Both the position numbers and the translations under genes were made by a program. From Streptomyces cyaneus (GTDB lineage: Bacteria; Actinomycetota; Actinomycetes; Streptomycetales; Streptomycetaceae), in contig NZ_ML138678.1 of the NCBI RefSeq assembly GCF_004028635.1, positions 62,001 to 126,000 of the forward strand: 64,000 nt of DNA. The letters are read 5' to 3'. Positions 18,623-26,445 of this stretch are shown here, piece after piece (the stretch's first letter is position 1; every line of letters starts with the position of its first letter). A model generated the notes under the pieces. The model had not been told where the DNA came from and searched no databases. It was given only the letters and a program-made list of their open reading frames with translations.

Positions 18623-19236
18623 TTGGCCGTCGCCCCTTCGGAGGTGAGCCGGTCGCCCAGCATCCGCTCGACGTACTTGGCGATGACGTCGACCTCGAGG
18701 TTGACCGGGTCGCCGGGCTGCTTCTGGCCGAGCGTGGTCAGGTCGAGGGTGGTGGGGATGAGGCTGACGGTGAAGTAGTCGGGTCCGGCGTCGACGACGG
18801 TGAGGCTGATGCCGTCGACGGTGATGGAGCCCTTCTCGACGACGTACCGGGAGAGATCCGCGGGGAGCGAGATCTTGACGATCTCCCAGTTCTCGGAGGG
18901 CTTGCGCTCCAGCACCTGACCGGTGCCGTCGACGTGCCCCTGCACGATGTGGCCGCCGAGGCGCGCGCCCACGGCGGTGGGGCGCTCGAGGTTGACGCGG
19001 GAGCCGACGGTGAGGACGCCCAGGCTGGAGCGGTTCAGGGTCTCGGCCATGACGTCCGCGGTGAACTCGTCGCCCTCGTGGTCGACGACCGTGAGGCATA
19101 CGCCGTTGACCGCGATGGAGTCTCCGTGCTTCGCGCCTTCGGTGACGACGGGGCCGCGCAGTCGGAAGCGACAGGCGTCGTCGAGGCTCTCGACAGCCGT
19201 GACGTGGCCCAGCTCTTCGACGATTCCGGTGAACAC
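18619..19236 (-). CDS. ribE: Riboflavin synthase, alpha subunit
   Basis: Dismutates two lumazine molecules to riboflavin. 205 residues made of two homologous lumazine-binding halves. [10 protein letters not shown] is the family N-terminus, [11 protein letters not shown] (half 1) matches [12 protein letters not shown] (half 2), and [13 protein letters not shown] lies between them. GTG 19236 is preceded by AGGAGG at 10-bp distance. It is the first gene after the FMN riboswitch, with a leader of about 150 nt between aptamer and start. Confidence 0.97.
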   Translation of the reverse strand: MFTGIVEELGHVTAVESLDDACRFRLRGPVVTEGAKHGDSIAVNGVCLTVVDHEGDEFTADVMAETLNRSSLGVLTVGSRVNLERPTAVGARLGGHIVQGHVDGTGQVLERKPSENWEIVKISLPADLSRYVVEKGSITVDGISLTVVDAGPDYFTVSLIPTTLDLTTLGQKQPGDPVNLEVDVIAKYVERMLGDRLTSEGATAK

Positions 19237-19386
19237 TTCCCGGGTCCTCCTGCCTCATTCGGGCACGGACTCCGGGGCTGTCGATGACGACAGAATGTAC
19301 GAGCAGGGACACCGGGGGCGACGCCGGACAGGGCTCGCCGCAATGACGAACCGGTACGGCGGCGCGCACGAATGCCCGCCCGCCGC

Positions 19387-19513
19387 GCACTGCCTCCCAT
19401 CCGGACTTTAACCGTCGGTCCAGGAATTTCACCTGGTCAACCGGCCGCTGGAGGCGACCGGGTCGCGGACTGTAACCGCCGGTTCGGACTTTCACCGACC
19501 CCGGAGTGCGCTG
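19387..19513 (-). promoter_or_regulatory. FMN riboswitch (RFN element)
   Basis: On the minus strand the leader contains the conserved RFN blocks GGTCGGTGAAAGTCCG, CGGCGGTTACAGTCCGCGAC, CAGCGGCCGGTTGACC, GGTGAAATTCCTGGACCG and ACGGTTAAAGTCCGGATGGG, closed by GCGCAC and GTGCGC ends. FMN binding should shut down the ribE-ribM-ribBA-ribH transcript (and possibly hisE-hisG). In actinobacteria these usually act on translation initiation; no clear intrinsic terminator is visible before ribE. Confidence 0.95.
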
Positions 19514-19626
19514 CTTCTGGTACAGGGCCAGTGTGCCACGCCTGATCGGGGTCCATGCAGGCGAATGCTGTGGGGTGCCTCACAGGTCGTATGGCTGGAT
19601 TTCCGCGACTCGACCTCGGTCCAGAT

Positions 19627-19669
19627 TGGTCCATACCTATTGACTCACTGGTCTAGTCCTCTCTAGGGT
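19627..19669 (+). promoter_or_regulatory. Chitinase-type promoter without a chitinase
   Basis: TGGTCCATACCT (19627-19638), -35 TTGACT (19640-19645), TGGTCTAGTCCT (19649-19660) and -10 TAGGGT (19664-19669, 18-bp spacer) reproduce the layout of the chitinase promoter at 944-984; the second element is identical over 12 bases. The first gene downstream on this strand is the ECF sigma factor 247 bp away, and no chitinase sequence remains in between. Confidence 0.75.
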
Positions 19670-19915
19670 CGGCGCAACTTCCCCGGACAGGACCGACTTC
19701 GGGGTTCGGGAACCCCTCGGGGAACCCCTTCCCCCTGTGCGGCCTCTTCGAGTTGGAGAGCGCACGGACATCGATGACCGGGTGTGCGGCAGGACCTCGG
19801 GGCCCGCCGGACACCGCGCAGACGGCCCGGCGGCGGTGACGACGGCCCTTGCCCGCCGCCGGGTCTCCCAAGGCCCGGTCCTGGTGGCTGCGGCGGCTCT
19901 GGCAAGGTGAACGGC

Positions 19916-20806
19916 ATGACGACCGCGAGCGCCGACGAGTTCGAGACCCACCGGCCCCGGCTGTTCGGCCTGGCGTATCGGATGCTGGGCTCCGCCGAGG
20001 AGGCCGAGGACACCGTCCAGGACGCGTATCTGCGTTTCAGTGGCGCCGACCGCAGCGCGATCGAGCATCCGGCCGCCTGGCTCGCCAAGGTCGTCACCAA
20101 CCTCTGTCTCACCCGGCTGACTTCGGCCAGGGCCCGGCGCGAGCAGTACGTCGGGCCCTGGCTGCCGGAGCCCGTGGTCACCTCGGACGGCACGCTCGGA
20201 CCGCTGGAGTCCGCCGAGCAGCGCGACGCCGTGTCCATGGCGATGCTGGTGCTGTTGGAGCGGCTCACACCGACCGAGCGGGCCGTGTATGTGCTGCGGG
20301 AGGCGTTCGCGTACGGCCACCGGGAGATCGCCGGGGTGCTGGATCTGACCGAGGCCAACTGCCGTCAGCTGTACCGGCGGGCGGTGCAGCGGGTGGGTGA
20401 GGCGCGGTCGCGGTTCGAGTCGACTCCCGAGCGGCGGGAGGAGCTCGTCACGTCCTTCGTCGCGGCGGCCCGCGACGGCGACCTCAGCGGGCTCGAGAAG
20501 CTGCTGGCGGCCGACGTCGTCTGGTCGAGCGACGGCGGCGGCAAGGTCACGGCGGCCCGGCGGCCGATCGAGGGCCGGAAGAAGGTGTTCAACTTCCTGG
20601 TGGGCGCGACGCGGACGTTCCTGGCCGGCCTGGAGTTCACGGCTGTCGAGGTCAACGGCTCGACCGCGCTGGCCGCGTGGACGGGCGACACGCTGCTCTC
20701 GGTGGTGGCGTTCGAGCTGCGGGACGGCGCGATCACGCAGGCGTGGGCCGTGGTGAACCCGGACAAGCTGGAGTTCGTACGGCGGCAGCTGGCGCGGGCG
20801 GTGTAG
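19916..20806 (+). CDS. sigJ: ECF41-family RNA polymerase sigma factor (SigJ-like)
   Basis: 296 residues from ATG 19916, with AAGGTGA upstream. Sigma-2 is at about 14-75 (LFGLAYRMLGSAEEAEDTVQD), the conserved linker WLPEP at 82-86, sigma-4 at about 115-165. A C-terminal SnoaL-like domain carries both ECF41 fingerprints, DGGGK (206-210) and NPDKL (281-285). In ECF41 proteins this extension acts as a built-in regulator in place of an anti-sigma factor. The typical target is a neighbouring oxidoreductase/epimerase/decarboxylase gene, and the SDR gene at 20990 fits. Confidence 0.93.
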   Translation: MTTASADEFETHRPRLFGLAYRMLGSAEEAEDTVQDAYLRFSGADRSAIEHPAAWLAKVVTNLCLTRLTSARARREQYVGPWLPEPVVTSDGTLGPLESAEQRDAVSMAMLVLLERLTPTERAVYVLREAFAYGHREIAGVLDLTEANCRQLYRRAVQRVGEARSRFESTPERREELVTSFVAAARDGDLSGLEKLLAADVVWSSDGGGKVTAARRPIEGRKKVFNFLVGATRTFLAGLEFTAVEVNGSTALAAWTGDTLLSVVAFELRDGAITQAWAVVNPDKLEFVRRQLARAV

Positions 20807-20830
20807 GGGGCGCCGCGGAGACCCTCAGGA

Positions 20831-20900
20831 TGTCTGGTGTCTGGTGTCTGGTGTCTGCTGCCTGGTGTCCGGCGTCGGGGGTCGGGCATCGGGCATCGAG
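20831..20900 (+). repeat. Ten-copy heptanucleotide array
   Basis: Ten consecutive 7-mers: three TGTCTGG, then drifting variants (TGTCTGC, TGCCTGG, TGTCCGG, CGTCGGG, GGTCGGG, CATCGGG, CATCGAG). It begins 24 bp after the sigJ stop and ends three bases before the ECF41-like promoter. In the phase GGTGTCT it shares a GGTGYCK consensus with the larger array at 52181-52285. Confidence 0.85.
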
Positions 20901-20903
20901 GGC

Positions 20904-20930
20904 TGTCACATTTCACGCGGGTACTCGGTC
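20904..20930 (+). promoter_or_regulatory. Candidate ECF41-dependent promoter
   Basis: TGTCACA (20904-20910) matches the known ECF41 -35 motif exactly. The -10 should be CGTC-like after 15-17 bp; here CGGTC (20926-20930) is the nearest match. It lies about 60-85 bp upstream of the SDR gene start, next to the ECF41 sigma gene. Confidence 0.6.
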
Positions 20931-20989
20931 TCAGCTGAACAAGGGGCGCTCCGTCCGGGAGCGCCCGGCGTCCGAAGGGGCTGAACAGC

Positions 20990-21757
20990 ATGACCACGAT
21001 CCTGGTGACCGGCGGTACCGGAACGCTCGGCCGGCTCGTCACCGAGCGGCTGCGCGCGGACGGGCACGAGGTGCGGGTACTGAGCCGGCACGCCCAGCCG
21101 TACGCCGTCGATCTGCGCAAGGGTGGCCCCGGCCTGGACGCGGCGGTGGAGGGCGTGGACACGATCGTGCACTGCGCGAGCTCGCCGAGCGGTGGTGACC
21201 AGGAGGCGGCGGCGCATCTGATCGCGGCGGCGCGCAAGGCGGGCGTACGGCACCTGGTCTACATCTCGATCGTCGGTATCGACCGGGTGCCGTTCGGCTA
21301 CTACAGGACCAAGCTCGCCGTGGAGACGCTGATCGAGGAGTCGGGGCTCGGCTGGACCGTGCTGCGGGCGACGCAGTTCCACGACCTGTTGGTACGGCTG
21401 TTCGGGATCCTCTCCAAGCCGCCCGTCATGCTGCTCCCGGCCGGCGTGAAGGACCAGCCCGTGGAGGTGGCGGAGGTCGCGGACCGCCTCGCCGAACTGG
21501 CCCTCGCGGCCCCGGCGGGGCGGGTCGATGACATGGGCGGCCCCGAGGTGCGGACCCTCGACTCACTGGCCCGCGCCTACCTCAAGGCGACGGGCCGGAA
21601 GCGGGCCGTGGTGAGCGTGCCGCTGCGGGGCAAGGGGTACCGGGGGTTCCGCTCGGGCGGGCATCTGGCGGCGGAGCGGGCGGTGGGCAAGGGGACGTTC
21701 GAGGAGTATCTGGGGCGGGAGATCGGGGGGCGGGAGATCGGGGGGCGAGGGGTCTGA
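20990..21757 (+). CDS. NAD(P)-binding SDR/NmrA-like protein, likely ECF41 target
   Basis: 255 residues. The Rossmann motif TGGTGTLGRLVTERL opens the protein, followed by the dinucleotide-binding region VRVLSRHAQP, DTIVHCASSP, and YYRTKLAVETLIEESGLGWTVLRATQF, as in atypical extended SDRs (NmrA/isoflavone reductase-like). Substrate unknown. ECF41 loci typically control one gene of this epimerase/oxidoreductase type, consistent with the TGTCACA promoter upstream. The last codons contain a tandem 13-bp duplication coding REIGGREIGG. Confidence 0.9.
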   Translation: MTTILVTGGTGTLGRLVTERLRADGHEVRVLSRHAQPYAVDLRKGGPGLDAAVEGVDTIVHCASSPSGGDQEAAAHLIAAARKAGVRHLVYISIVGIDRVPFGYYRTKLAVETLIEESGLGWTVLRATQFHDLLVRLFGILSKPPVMLLPAGVKDQPVEVAEVADRLAELALAAPAGRVDDMGGPEVRTLDSLARAYLKATGRKRAVVSVPLRGKGYRGFRSGGHLAAERAVGKGTFEEYLGREIGGREIGGRGV

Positions 21758-22829
21758 CTGGACGGCGCGGGCTGGCTGGGCCGGGGGCAAGCGGACGGGG
21801 AGGTTGACCGGGCGGGGGCCGATCACACGGGGAGGCTGACCTGGCTGGGGGTCGAGCACAGGGGGCTGACCGGAGCGGGGGGCGGCACAGAGGGCTGACC
21901 GGACCGGGCCGACCGCACGGGTCGTCTGACCTGCGGTTCCAAGGGGCGCGGGTGGCCTGGCGGCCGTCCGGGGTGGGTGCGGGCGGCGCCTGAACGGTGG
22001 TGCGGCGGGGGCAGCAGCGCGAGCGGCGATTAGGCACGGGAGCCAGCACCGCGAACAGCGGCCCGGCGCAGAAGCCAGCAGGGCTGGCGCGGCATGTTGG
22101 TCGTGGAGCCGACGCCTCCCGCGCCCGCGGCGCCCGGAAGCTGTAGCGCGCCCGGTGCGGCGCGGTGAGCAGAGGCCGCGGCCGCCCCGTCCGCTTCCGT
22201 ACGGCCCCCTTCCCATGGTCCGGGGGCCGCGGGCGCGGGTGGCCTAGTGGCCGTTTCAGGGTGGGCGCGGGCGGCGCCTGAGCGGTGGTGCGGCGGGGGG
22301 CAGCAGCGCGAGCGGCGATTAGGCACGGAAGCCAGGAGCGCGGACAGCGGCCCGGCGTAGGAGCCAGGAGCGCGAGCGGCGCCCGGCGCAGAAGCCAGCA
22401 GGGCTGGCGCGGCATGTTGGTCGTCGAGCCGACGCCTCCCGCGCCCGCGGCCCCCGGAGCTGTAGCGCGCCCAGTGCGGCGCGGTGAGCAGAGGCCGCGG
22501 CCGCCCCGTCCGCTTCCGTACGGCCGCCTTCCCATGGTCCGGGGCGGGGCAAGCAGCGCCTGAGCGCCGGTGCGGGGGCGGGCTGGCCCTGACCGGCGGT
22601 TTCCGGGGGCCGGCACGCCCGCACCGGCGGTTCCGGGACGGGCCAGACCCTGACCGACCGGCCCAGGGACAGCCACATCCTCACCGGTGGGTCCAGGGAC
22701 GAGCCGGCCCCACCGGCGGTTTCGGGGCCGGGCCACACCCTCACCGGGACTTCCCGGGCAGGTGCCTCGGCCTGCCCTCCAACGGCCAGCGGCTTGTCAG
22801 GCCGGCGCGGGTACAAGCAGCCGTGCGGG
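21758..22829. repeat. Kilobase non-coding region of nested direct repeats
   Basis: No credible gene lies between the SDR and ROK genes. Two diverged copies of a block of about 260-290 bp start at 21981 and 22269 (both GGGCGGCGCCTG) and run to about 22225 and 22545. The second copy carries an internal 31-bp duplication around GGAGCCAGGAGCGCG, and a third copy starts at 22555 and breaks off. Flanking it are shorter repeats of about 35-40 bp built on CTGACCGG and ACCGGCGGTTCCGGG. Long frames on both strands are compositional artefacts. Confidence 0.75.
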
Positions 22830-24386
22830 TCACCGGTCCGGTGGCGCGAACAGCTCGTCCTGCGCGGCGTCCCGCGCGGTGAGCAGCGCTCCGCGCAGCA
22901 CGGCGCCGCCGCCCAGACCGCTGGATCGCACCACCGTCACCAACGGCGACATCCGCCGGATCCGCTCCTCCACCCGCCGGGCCAGTACGTCCCCGCCTGC
23001 CTGCCCGACCTCTCCGCCGAGGACCACACAACCGGGGTCGAGGATCGCGACCACGGAGGCGACGCCGATGGCGAGGCGGTCGGCGAGGGCGTCGAGGAAA
23101 CGGTCGGCGGGGACCGTGTGGTGAGGCTGGTCGGCGGACGCCGCGCTGTGCGGTCGGTCGACAGGGGCCGTGTCGTGGACGCGGGACGGTTCGGCGAGCG
23201 CAGCGGGCGGCTCGGTGGTGGAATGTCGTTCGGCTCGCACCGAGGAGTCCGACGGGCCCGGTGCCCCTGTGCCGCCGTCCATGCCGGCGATCGTCCGCGT
23301 CACCGCTGCTCGCTCGTCGGCGGACGAGGCAGGGCTCGCGACACTCGAGGCACGGTCCCCCTCAACCCGCCCCGTGCCACCCGAGACACCGGTCGCCTCA
23401 TCCCGCCCCGAGCCGCCCGACGCATGCGTCGCCCCTCCCCGCACCACCCGCCGGTCCCCCGCCCCCGCGGCCCCACCCCCGGCGACCAACGCCACGGCGC
23501 CCCTCACCACCCCCGCCGCCAGCGGCTCATGCACGGTGACGTCCTCGATGCTCAAGCCGTACGAGGCCGCGAGCTCCACCACCGCGGCCGATCCCGCCAG
23601 CGAGTGGAATCCTCCCTCGCAGTCCACCGCCGAGGGCAGCCCGGAAGTCCCCGGCACCGGCAGGAAGCCGATCTCGCCGGTGCCGCCGGAGGCGCCGCGG
23701 CGCAGGGCGCCGTCGAGGACCACGGCCGCGCCGGTGCCGTGGCCCAGCCACAGCAGGACGAAGGTGTCCCGGTCCTGGGCCACTCCGTCGCGCTGTTCCG
23801 CGAGGGCGGCGAGGTTGGTCTCGTTCTCGACGTTGACGCGGGCCTCGGGGAACCGTTCCTGGAGGGCCGCCACCAGGCGGCGGTGCCATTCGGGCAGGCC
23901 CGTGGAGTCGCGCAGCTCGCCGCTGACCGGGTCGATGAGGCCCGGGGCGCCGATCCCCACCGTATGGAGCCGGTCCGCCCCCGCCTCCTTCACGACCCGC
24001 TCCACCAGCGCCACCGCCTGTTCCACGGCGGGCCCGGTGCCCGTGTCGCCGCCGATCGGCACCGAGGCCTCGGCGAGTACGGCCCCGACCAGGTCGGACA
24101 CGACCACCGAGACGCCCTCGGTACGGATGTCCAGCGCCGCCAGATGGGCGCGGTCGGCGACGATGCCGTACAGCTTGGCGTTCGGCCCGCGACGCTGTTC
24201 CCCCGCCTCGCCGACGACCCCGATCAGGCCGGCGGCGGTGAGGCGTTCGACGAGGTCGGCGACGGTCGGCCGGGACAGGCCGGTCAGCTGCTTCAACTGC
24301 CCTGCCGTCAACGGGCCTTCCTGCTGGAGCAGGCGCAGGGCGAGCCGGTCGTTGATGGCCCGGGCGGTGCTCGGGGATGCGGGCAT
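22830..24386 (-). CDS. ROK-family regulator with long low-complexity insert
   Basis: 518 residues, about 110-130 longer than usual. An N-terminal winged HTH (about 25-58, PLTAGQLKQLTGLSRPTVAD) and the ROK sugar-kinase fold (LAALDIRTEG, VGIGAPGLID, VENETNLAALAE, GHGTGAAVVLDGALRRGASG) are clear. The zinc motif CxCGxxGC is absent; the equivalent region reads SAVDCEGGFHS. Residues about 302-427 are a Ser/Ala/Gly/His-rich low-complexity insert placed before the last helices (LADRLAIGVASVVAILDPG). Probably a repressor of the divergent MFS gene. The sugar ligand is unknown. Confidence 0.88.
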   Translation of the reverse strand: MPASPSTARAINDRLALRLLQQEGPLTAGQLKQLTGLSRPTVADLVERLTAAGLIGVVGEAGEQRRGPNAKLYGIVADRAHLAALDIRTEGVSVVVSDLVGAVLAEASVPIGGDTGTGPAVEQAVALVERVVKEAGADRLHTVGIGAPGLIDPVSGELRDSTGLPEWHRRLVAALQERFPEARVNVENETNLAALAEQRDGVAQDRDTFVLLWLGHGTGAAVVLDGALRRGASGGTGEIGFLPVPGTSGLPSAVDCEGGFHSLAGSAAVVELAASYGLSIEDVTVHEPLAAGVVRGAVALVAGGGAAGAGDRRVVRGGATHASGGSGRDEATGVSGGTGRVEGDRASSVASPASSADERAAVTRTIAGMDGGTGAPGPSDSSVRAERHSTTEPPAALAEPSRVHDTAPVDRPHSAASADQPHHTVPADRFLDALADRLAIGVASVVAILDPGCVVLGGEVGQAGGDVLARRVEERIRRMSPLVTVVRSSGLGGGAVLRGALLTARDAAQDELFAPPDR

Positions 24387-24420
24387 GCCGGGATCCTCCC
24401 ACGGCTGGTTTATCCGCTAT

Positions 24421-24443
24421 CTATCAGGCAGGGTCCCTGATAG
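24421..24443. promoter_or_regulatory. Inverted-repeat operator between ROK and MFS genes
   Basis: CTATCAGG (24421-24428) and CCTGATAG (24436-24443) form a perfect 8-bp inverted repeat around a 7-bp centre, with a nested CAGGG-T-CCCTG palindrome (24429-24439). It lies 35 bp upstream of the ROK start and about 64 bp upstream of the MFS start, where a ROK repressor would bind. Confidence 0.6.
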
Positions 24444-24506
24444 TTTACGGCGGCGATCGCAGGCCCGGAACCGACGGTGGGCCGAGAACCAGGGAGGGGC
24501 CGCAGA

Positions 24507-25721
24507 ATGAGCGCAGTGGTCGACGAACAGCGGCTGGTGAAGCGCGCCCGGTACGCCGTGGCGGCCGTCTTCGCCGTGCACGGCGCTGTCACCGGCTCGT
24601 TCGCGACGCGGGTGCCGTGGATCCAGGACCATGCCGGGGTCAGCGCCGGCCAGCTGGGGCTGGCGCTCGCCTTCCCCGCGCTCGGCGCCTCCGTGGCGAT
24701 GCCGCTGGCGGGCGGCATCAGCCACCGCTTCGGCGCCCGGAACGCCTTGCGCGCACTGATCGCCTGCTGGACGCTCGCCCTCACGCTGCCCTCCCTCGCC
24801 CCCAACCTGCTGACCCTGTGCCTGGCCCTGTTCACCTTCGGCGCCACGGCGGGCATGGCGGACGTGGCGATGAACGCGCTCGGCGTCGAGGTCGAGAACC
24901 GCCTGGACCGGTCGATCATGTCGGGGCTGCACGGCATGTGGAGCGCGGGCGCCCTGATCGGCTCGGCGGTCGGCACGCTCGCGGCACACCTGGGCAGCGA
25001 CGCCCGGCTGCACCACGCGCTCGCCGCGGCCACCCTCACCTTCCTCGGCGTCCTGGCCTGCCAGTGGGTGCTCGACCTTCAGCCCGCCGAGGACGAGGAG
25101 CCGCCGCCCCGGTTCGCGCTGCCGCCCCGCTCGGCGCTGCTCATCGGCGCGGTCGGGTTCTGCGCCGTCTTCGCGGAGGGCGCGAGCCTGGACTGGTCGG
25201 CGGTCTATCTGCGTGACCAGCTGGACACGTCGGCCGGTCTCGCGGCGGCGTGCACGACCGGCTTCACCCTCACGATGGCGCTCGCCCGGATCGCCGGCGA
25301 CAAGGTGGTGGACCGCTACGGCGCCGTGCGCACGGTCCGGTCCGGCGGCGTCCTCGCCACGCTCGGCGGCCTGCTCATCGTCGTGTCGGACCAGCCAGCC
25401 GTGGCGATGGCCGGGTTCGCACTGCTGGGTCTGGGCATCGCGGTGGTCGTCCCGCTGTGTTTCGCGGCGGCGGGCCGCAGCGGCCCCAACCCCAGTCAGG
25501 CCATCGCGGGCGTCGCGACGATCACGTACACCTCGGGTCTCGTCGCCCCCGGCGCGATCGGCGGGCTCGCCCAGGCGACCAGCCTGATGGTGTCGTTCTG
25601 CGTGGTCACCGTCCTGGCCTCCGGCCTCGCCGTGTTCGCGGGCGTCCTGCGCGCCGGCGACCGCGACCGCCCGAAGGTCAGCCGACCGGACGACGCAGCG
25701 GTTCCCGAGCCGCGCTCCTGA
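24507..25721 (+). CDS. MFS transporter
   Basis: 404 residues with 12 predicted membrane helices; ATG 24507 follows AGGGAGG. Typical MFS loop GGISHRFGARNALR lies between helices 2 and 3, and the second-half equivalent is DKVVDRYGAVRTVRSGG. The pattern resembles the fucose-permease/YbjJ-like branch often paired with ROK regulators, so a sugar-related substrate is plausible. It is divergently arranged with the ROK gene across the operator at 24421-24443. Confidence 0.9.
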   Translation: MSAVVDEQRLVKRARYAVAAVFAVHGAVTGSFATRVPWIQDHAGVSAGQLGLALAFPALGASVAMPLAGGISHRFGARNALRALIACWTLALTLPSLAPNLLTLCLALFTFGATAGMADVAMNALGVEVENRLDRSIMSGLHGMWSAGALIGSAVGTLAAHLGSDARLHHALAAATLTFLGVLACQWVLDLQPAEDEEPPPRFALPPRSALLIGAVGFCAVFAEGASLDWSAVYLRDQLDTSAGLAAACTTGFTLTMALARIAGDKVVDRYGAVRTVRSGGVLATLGGLLIVVSDQPAVAMAGFALLGLGIAVVVPLCFAAAGRSGPNPSQAIAGVATITYTSGLVAPGAIGGLAQATSLMVSFCVVTVLASGLAVFAGVLRAGDRDRPKVSRPDDAAVPEPRS

Positions 25722-25830
25722 GGGCCGCGACCGCGGGCTGCCCGATCGGACGCCTGGTGTCGAATGCGCCGGTTCCCGATCGACGTGAGGGTGAAGGCAG
25801 CACATCCCAGGACTCCAGGAGCACCCCATC

Positions 25831-26445
25831 GTGACCGTAACCGCGGATATGGCCATCTCCCTCGACGGCTACGTCGCCGGCACCGACGTCTCCATCGACA
25901 ACCCGGGAGGCAACGGCGCCGAGCCGCTCTTCGAGTGGATCCACAACCTGGCGAGCTGGCGGGAGCGCCAGGGCATGACGGGTGGGGAGGAGAACCGCGA
26001 CTCCGAGCTGATGCGCGAGTGGTTCGACGCCACCGGAGCGGTGGTCATGGGCCGGATGATGTACGACACGGGCGAGGAGTTCTGGGGCGACAACCCGCCG
26101 TTCCGGACCCCGGTCTTCGTACTCACCCACCGCCCCCGGCCGACCCTGGTGAAGGAGGGCGGCACCATCTTCACCTTCGTCACCGACGGCATCCACAGCG
26201 CGCTTGACCAGGCGAAGGCCGCCGCCGGGGACAGGAACGTGGACATCGCCGGGGGCGCGAGCACGGTGCAGCAGTACCTCAGGGAGGGGCTCATCGACGA
26301 GCTGCAGCTGCACGTGGTGCCCGCGCTCCTCGGAGACGGGCTGCGGCTTTTCGAGGGGCTGGGCGCCGGGCGGCGGGATCTCACGCCGGTCAGGGTGGTC
26401 GAAACGCCCCTCGCCACCCATCTGAAGTACCGGTTCGTGAAGTGA
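25831..26445 (+). CDS. DHFR-like/RibD C-terminal domain reductase
   Basis: 204 residues from GTG 25831, preceded by AGGAG. It shows the RibD_C/dihydrofolate-reductase-like fold: ISLDGYVAG at the N-terminus, GAVVMGRMMYDTGEEFWGD, VDIAGGASTVQQYLREGLIDELQLHVVP and LGDGLRLFEGL. Stand-alone proteins of this kind (YyaP/YwjB-like) are of unknown substrate. It lacks the deaminase half of RibD, so it is not the missing riboflavin gene of this window. The 3' end overlaps the convergent MFS gene by 56 bp. Confidence 0.88.
   Translation: MTVTADMAISLDGYVAGTDVSIDNPGGNGAEPLFEWIHNLASWRERQGMTGGEENRDSELMREWFDATGAVVMGRMMYDTGEEFWGDNPPFRTPVFVLTHRPRPTLVKEGGTIFTFVTDGIHSALDQAKAAAGDRNVDIAGGASTVQQYLREGLIDELQLHVVPALLGDGLRLFEGLGAGRRDLTPVRVVETPLATHLKYRFVK

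Noticed and set aside
21582..22816. Long Pro/Ala/Arg-rich frames in the SDR-ROK gap
   Set aside because: The composition follows the GC-rich repeats, frames exist on both strands at once, and there are no domains or starts.
25831..26445. RibD/RibG of riboflavin synthesis
   Set aside because: Only the reductase-like domain is present, without the CMP-deaminase half, and the gene is 6.5 kb from the rib operon on the other strand.
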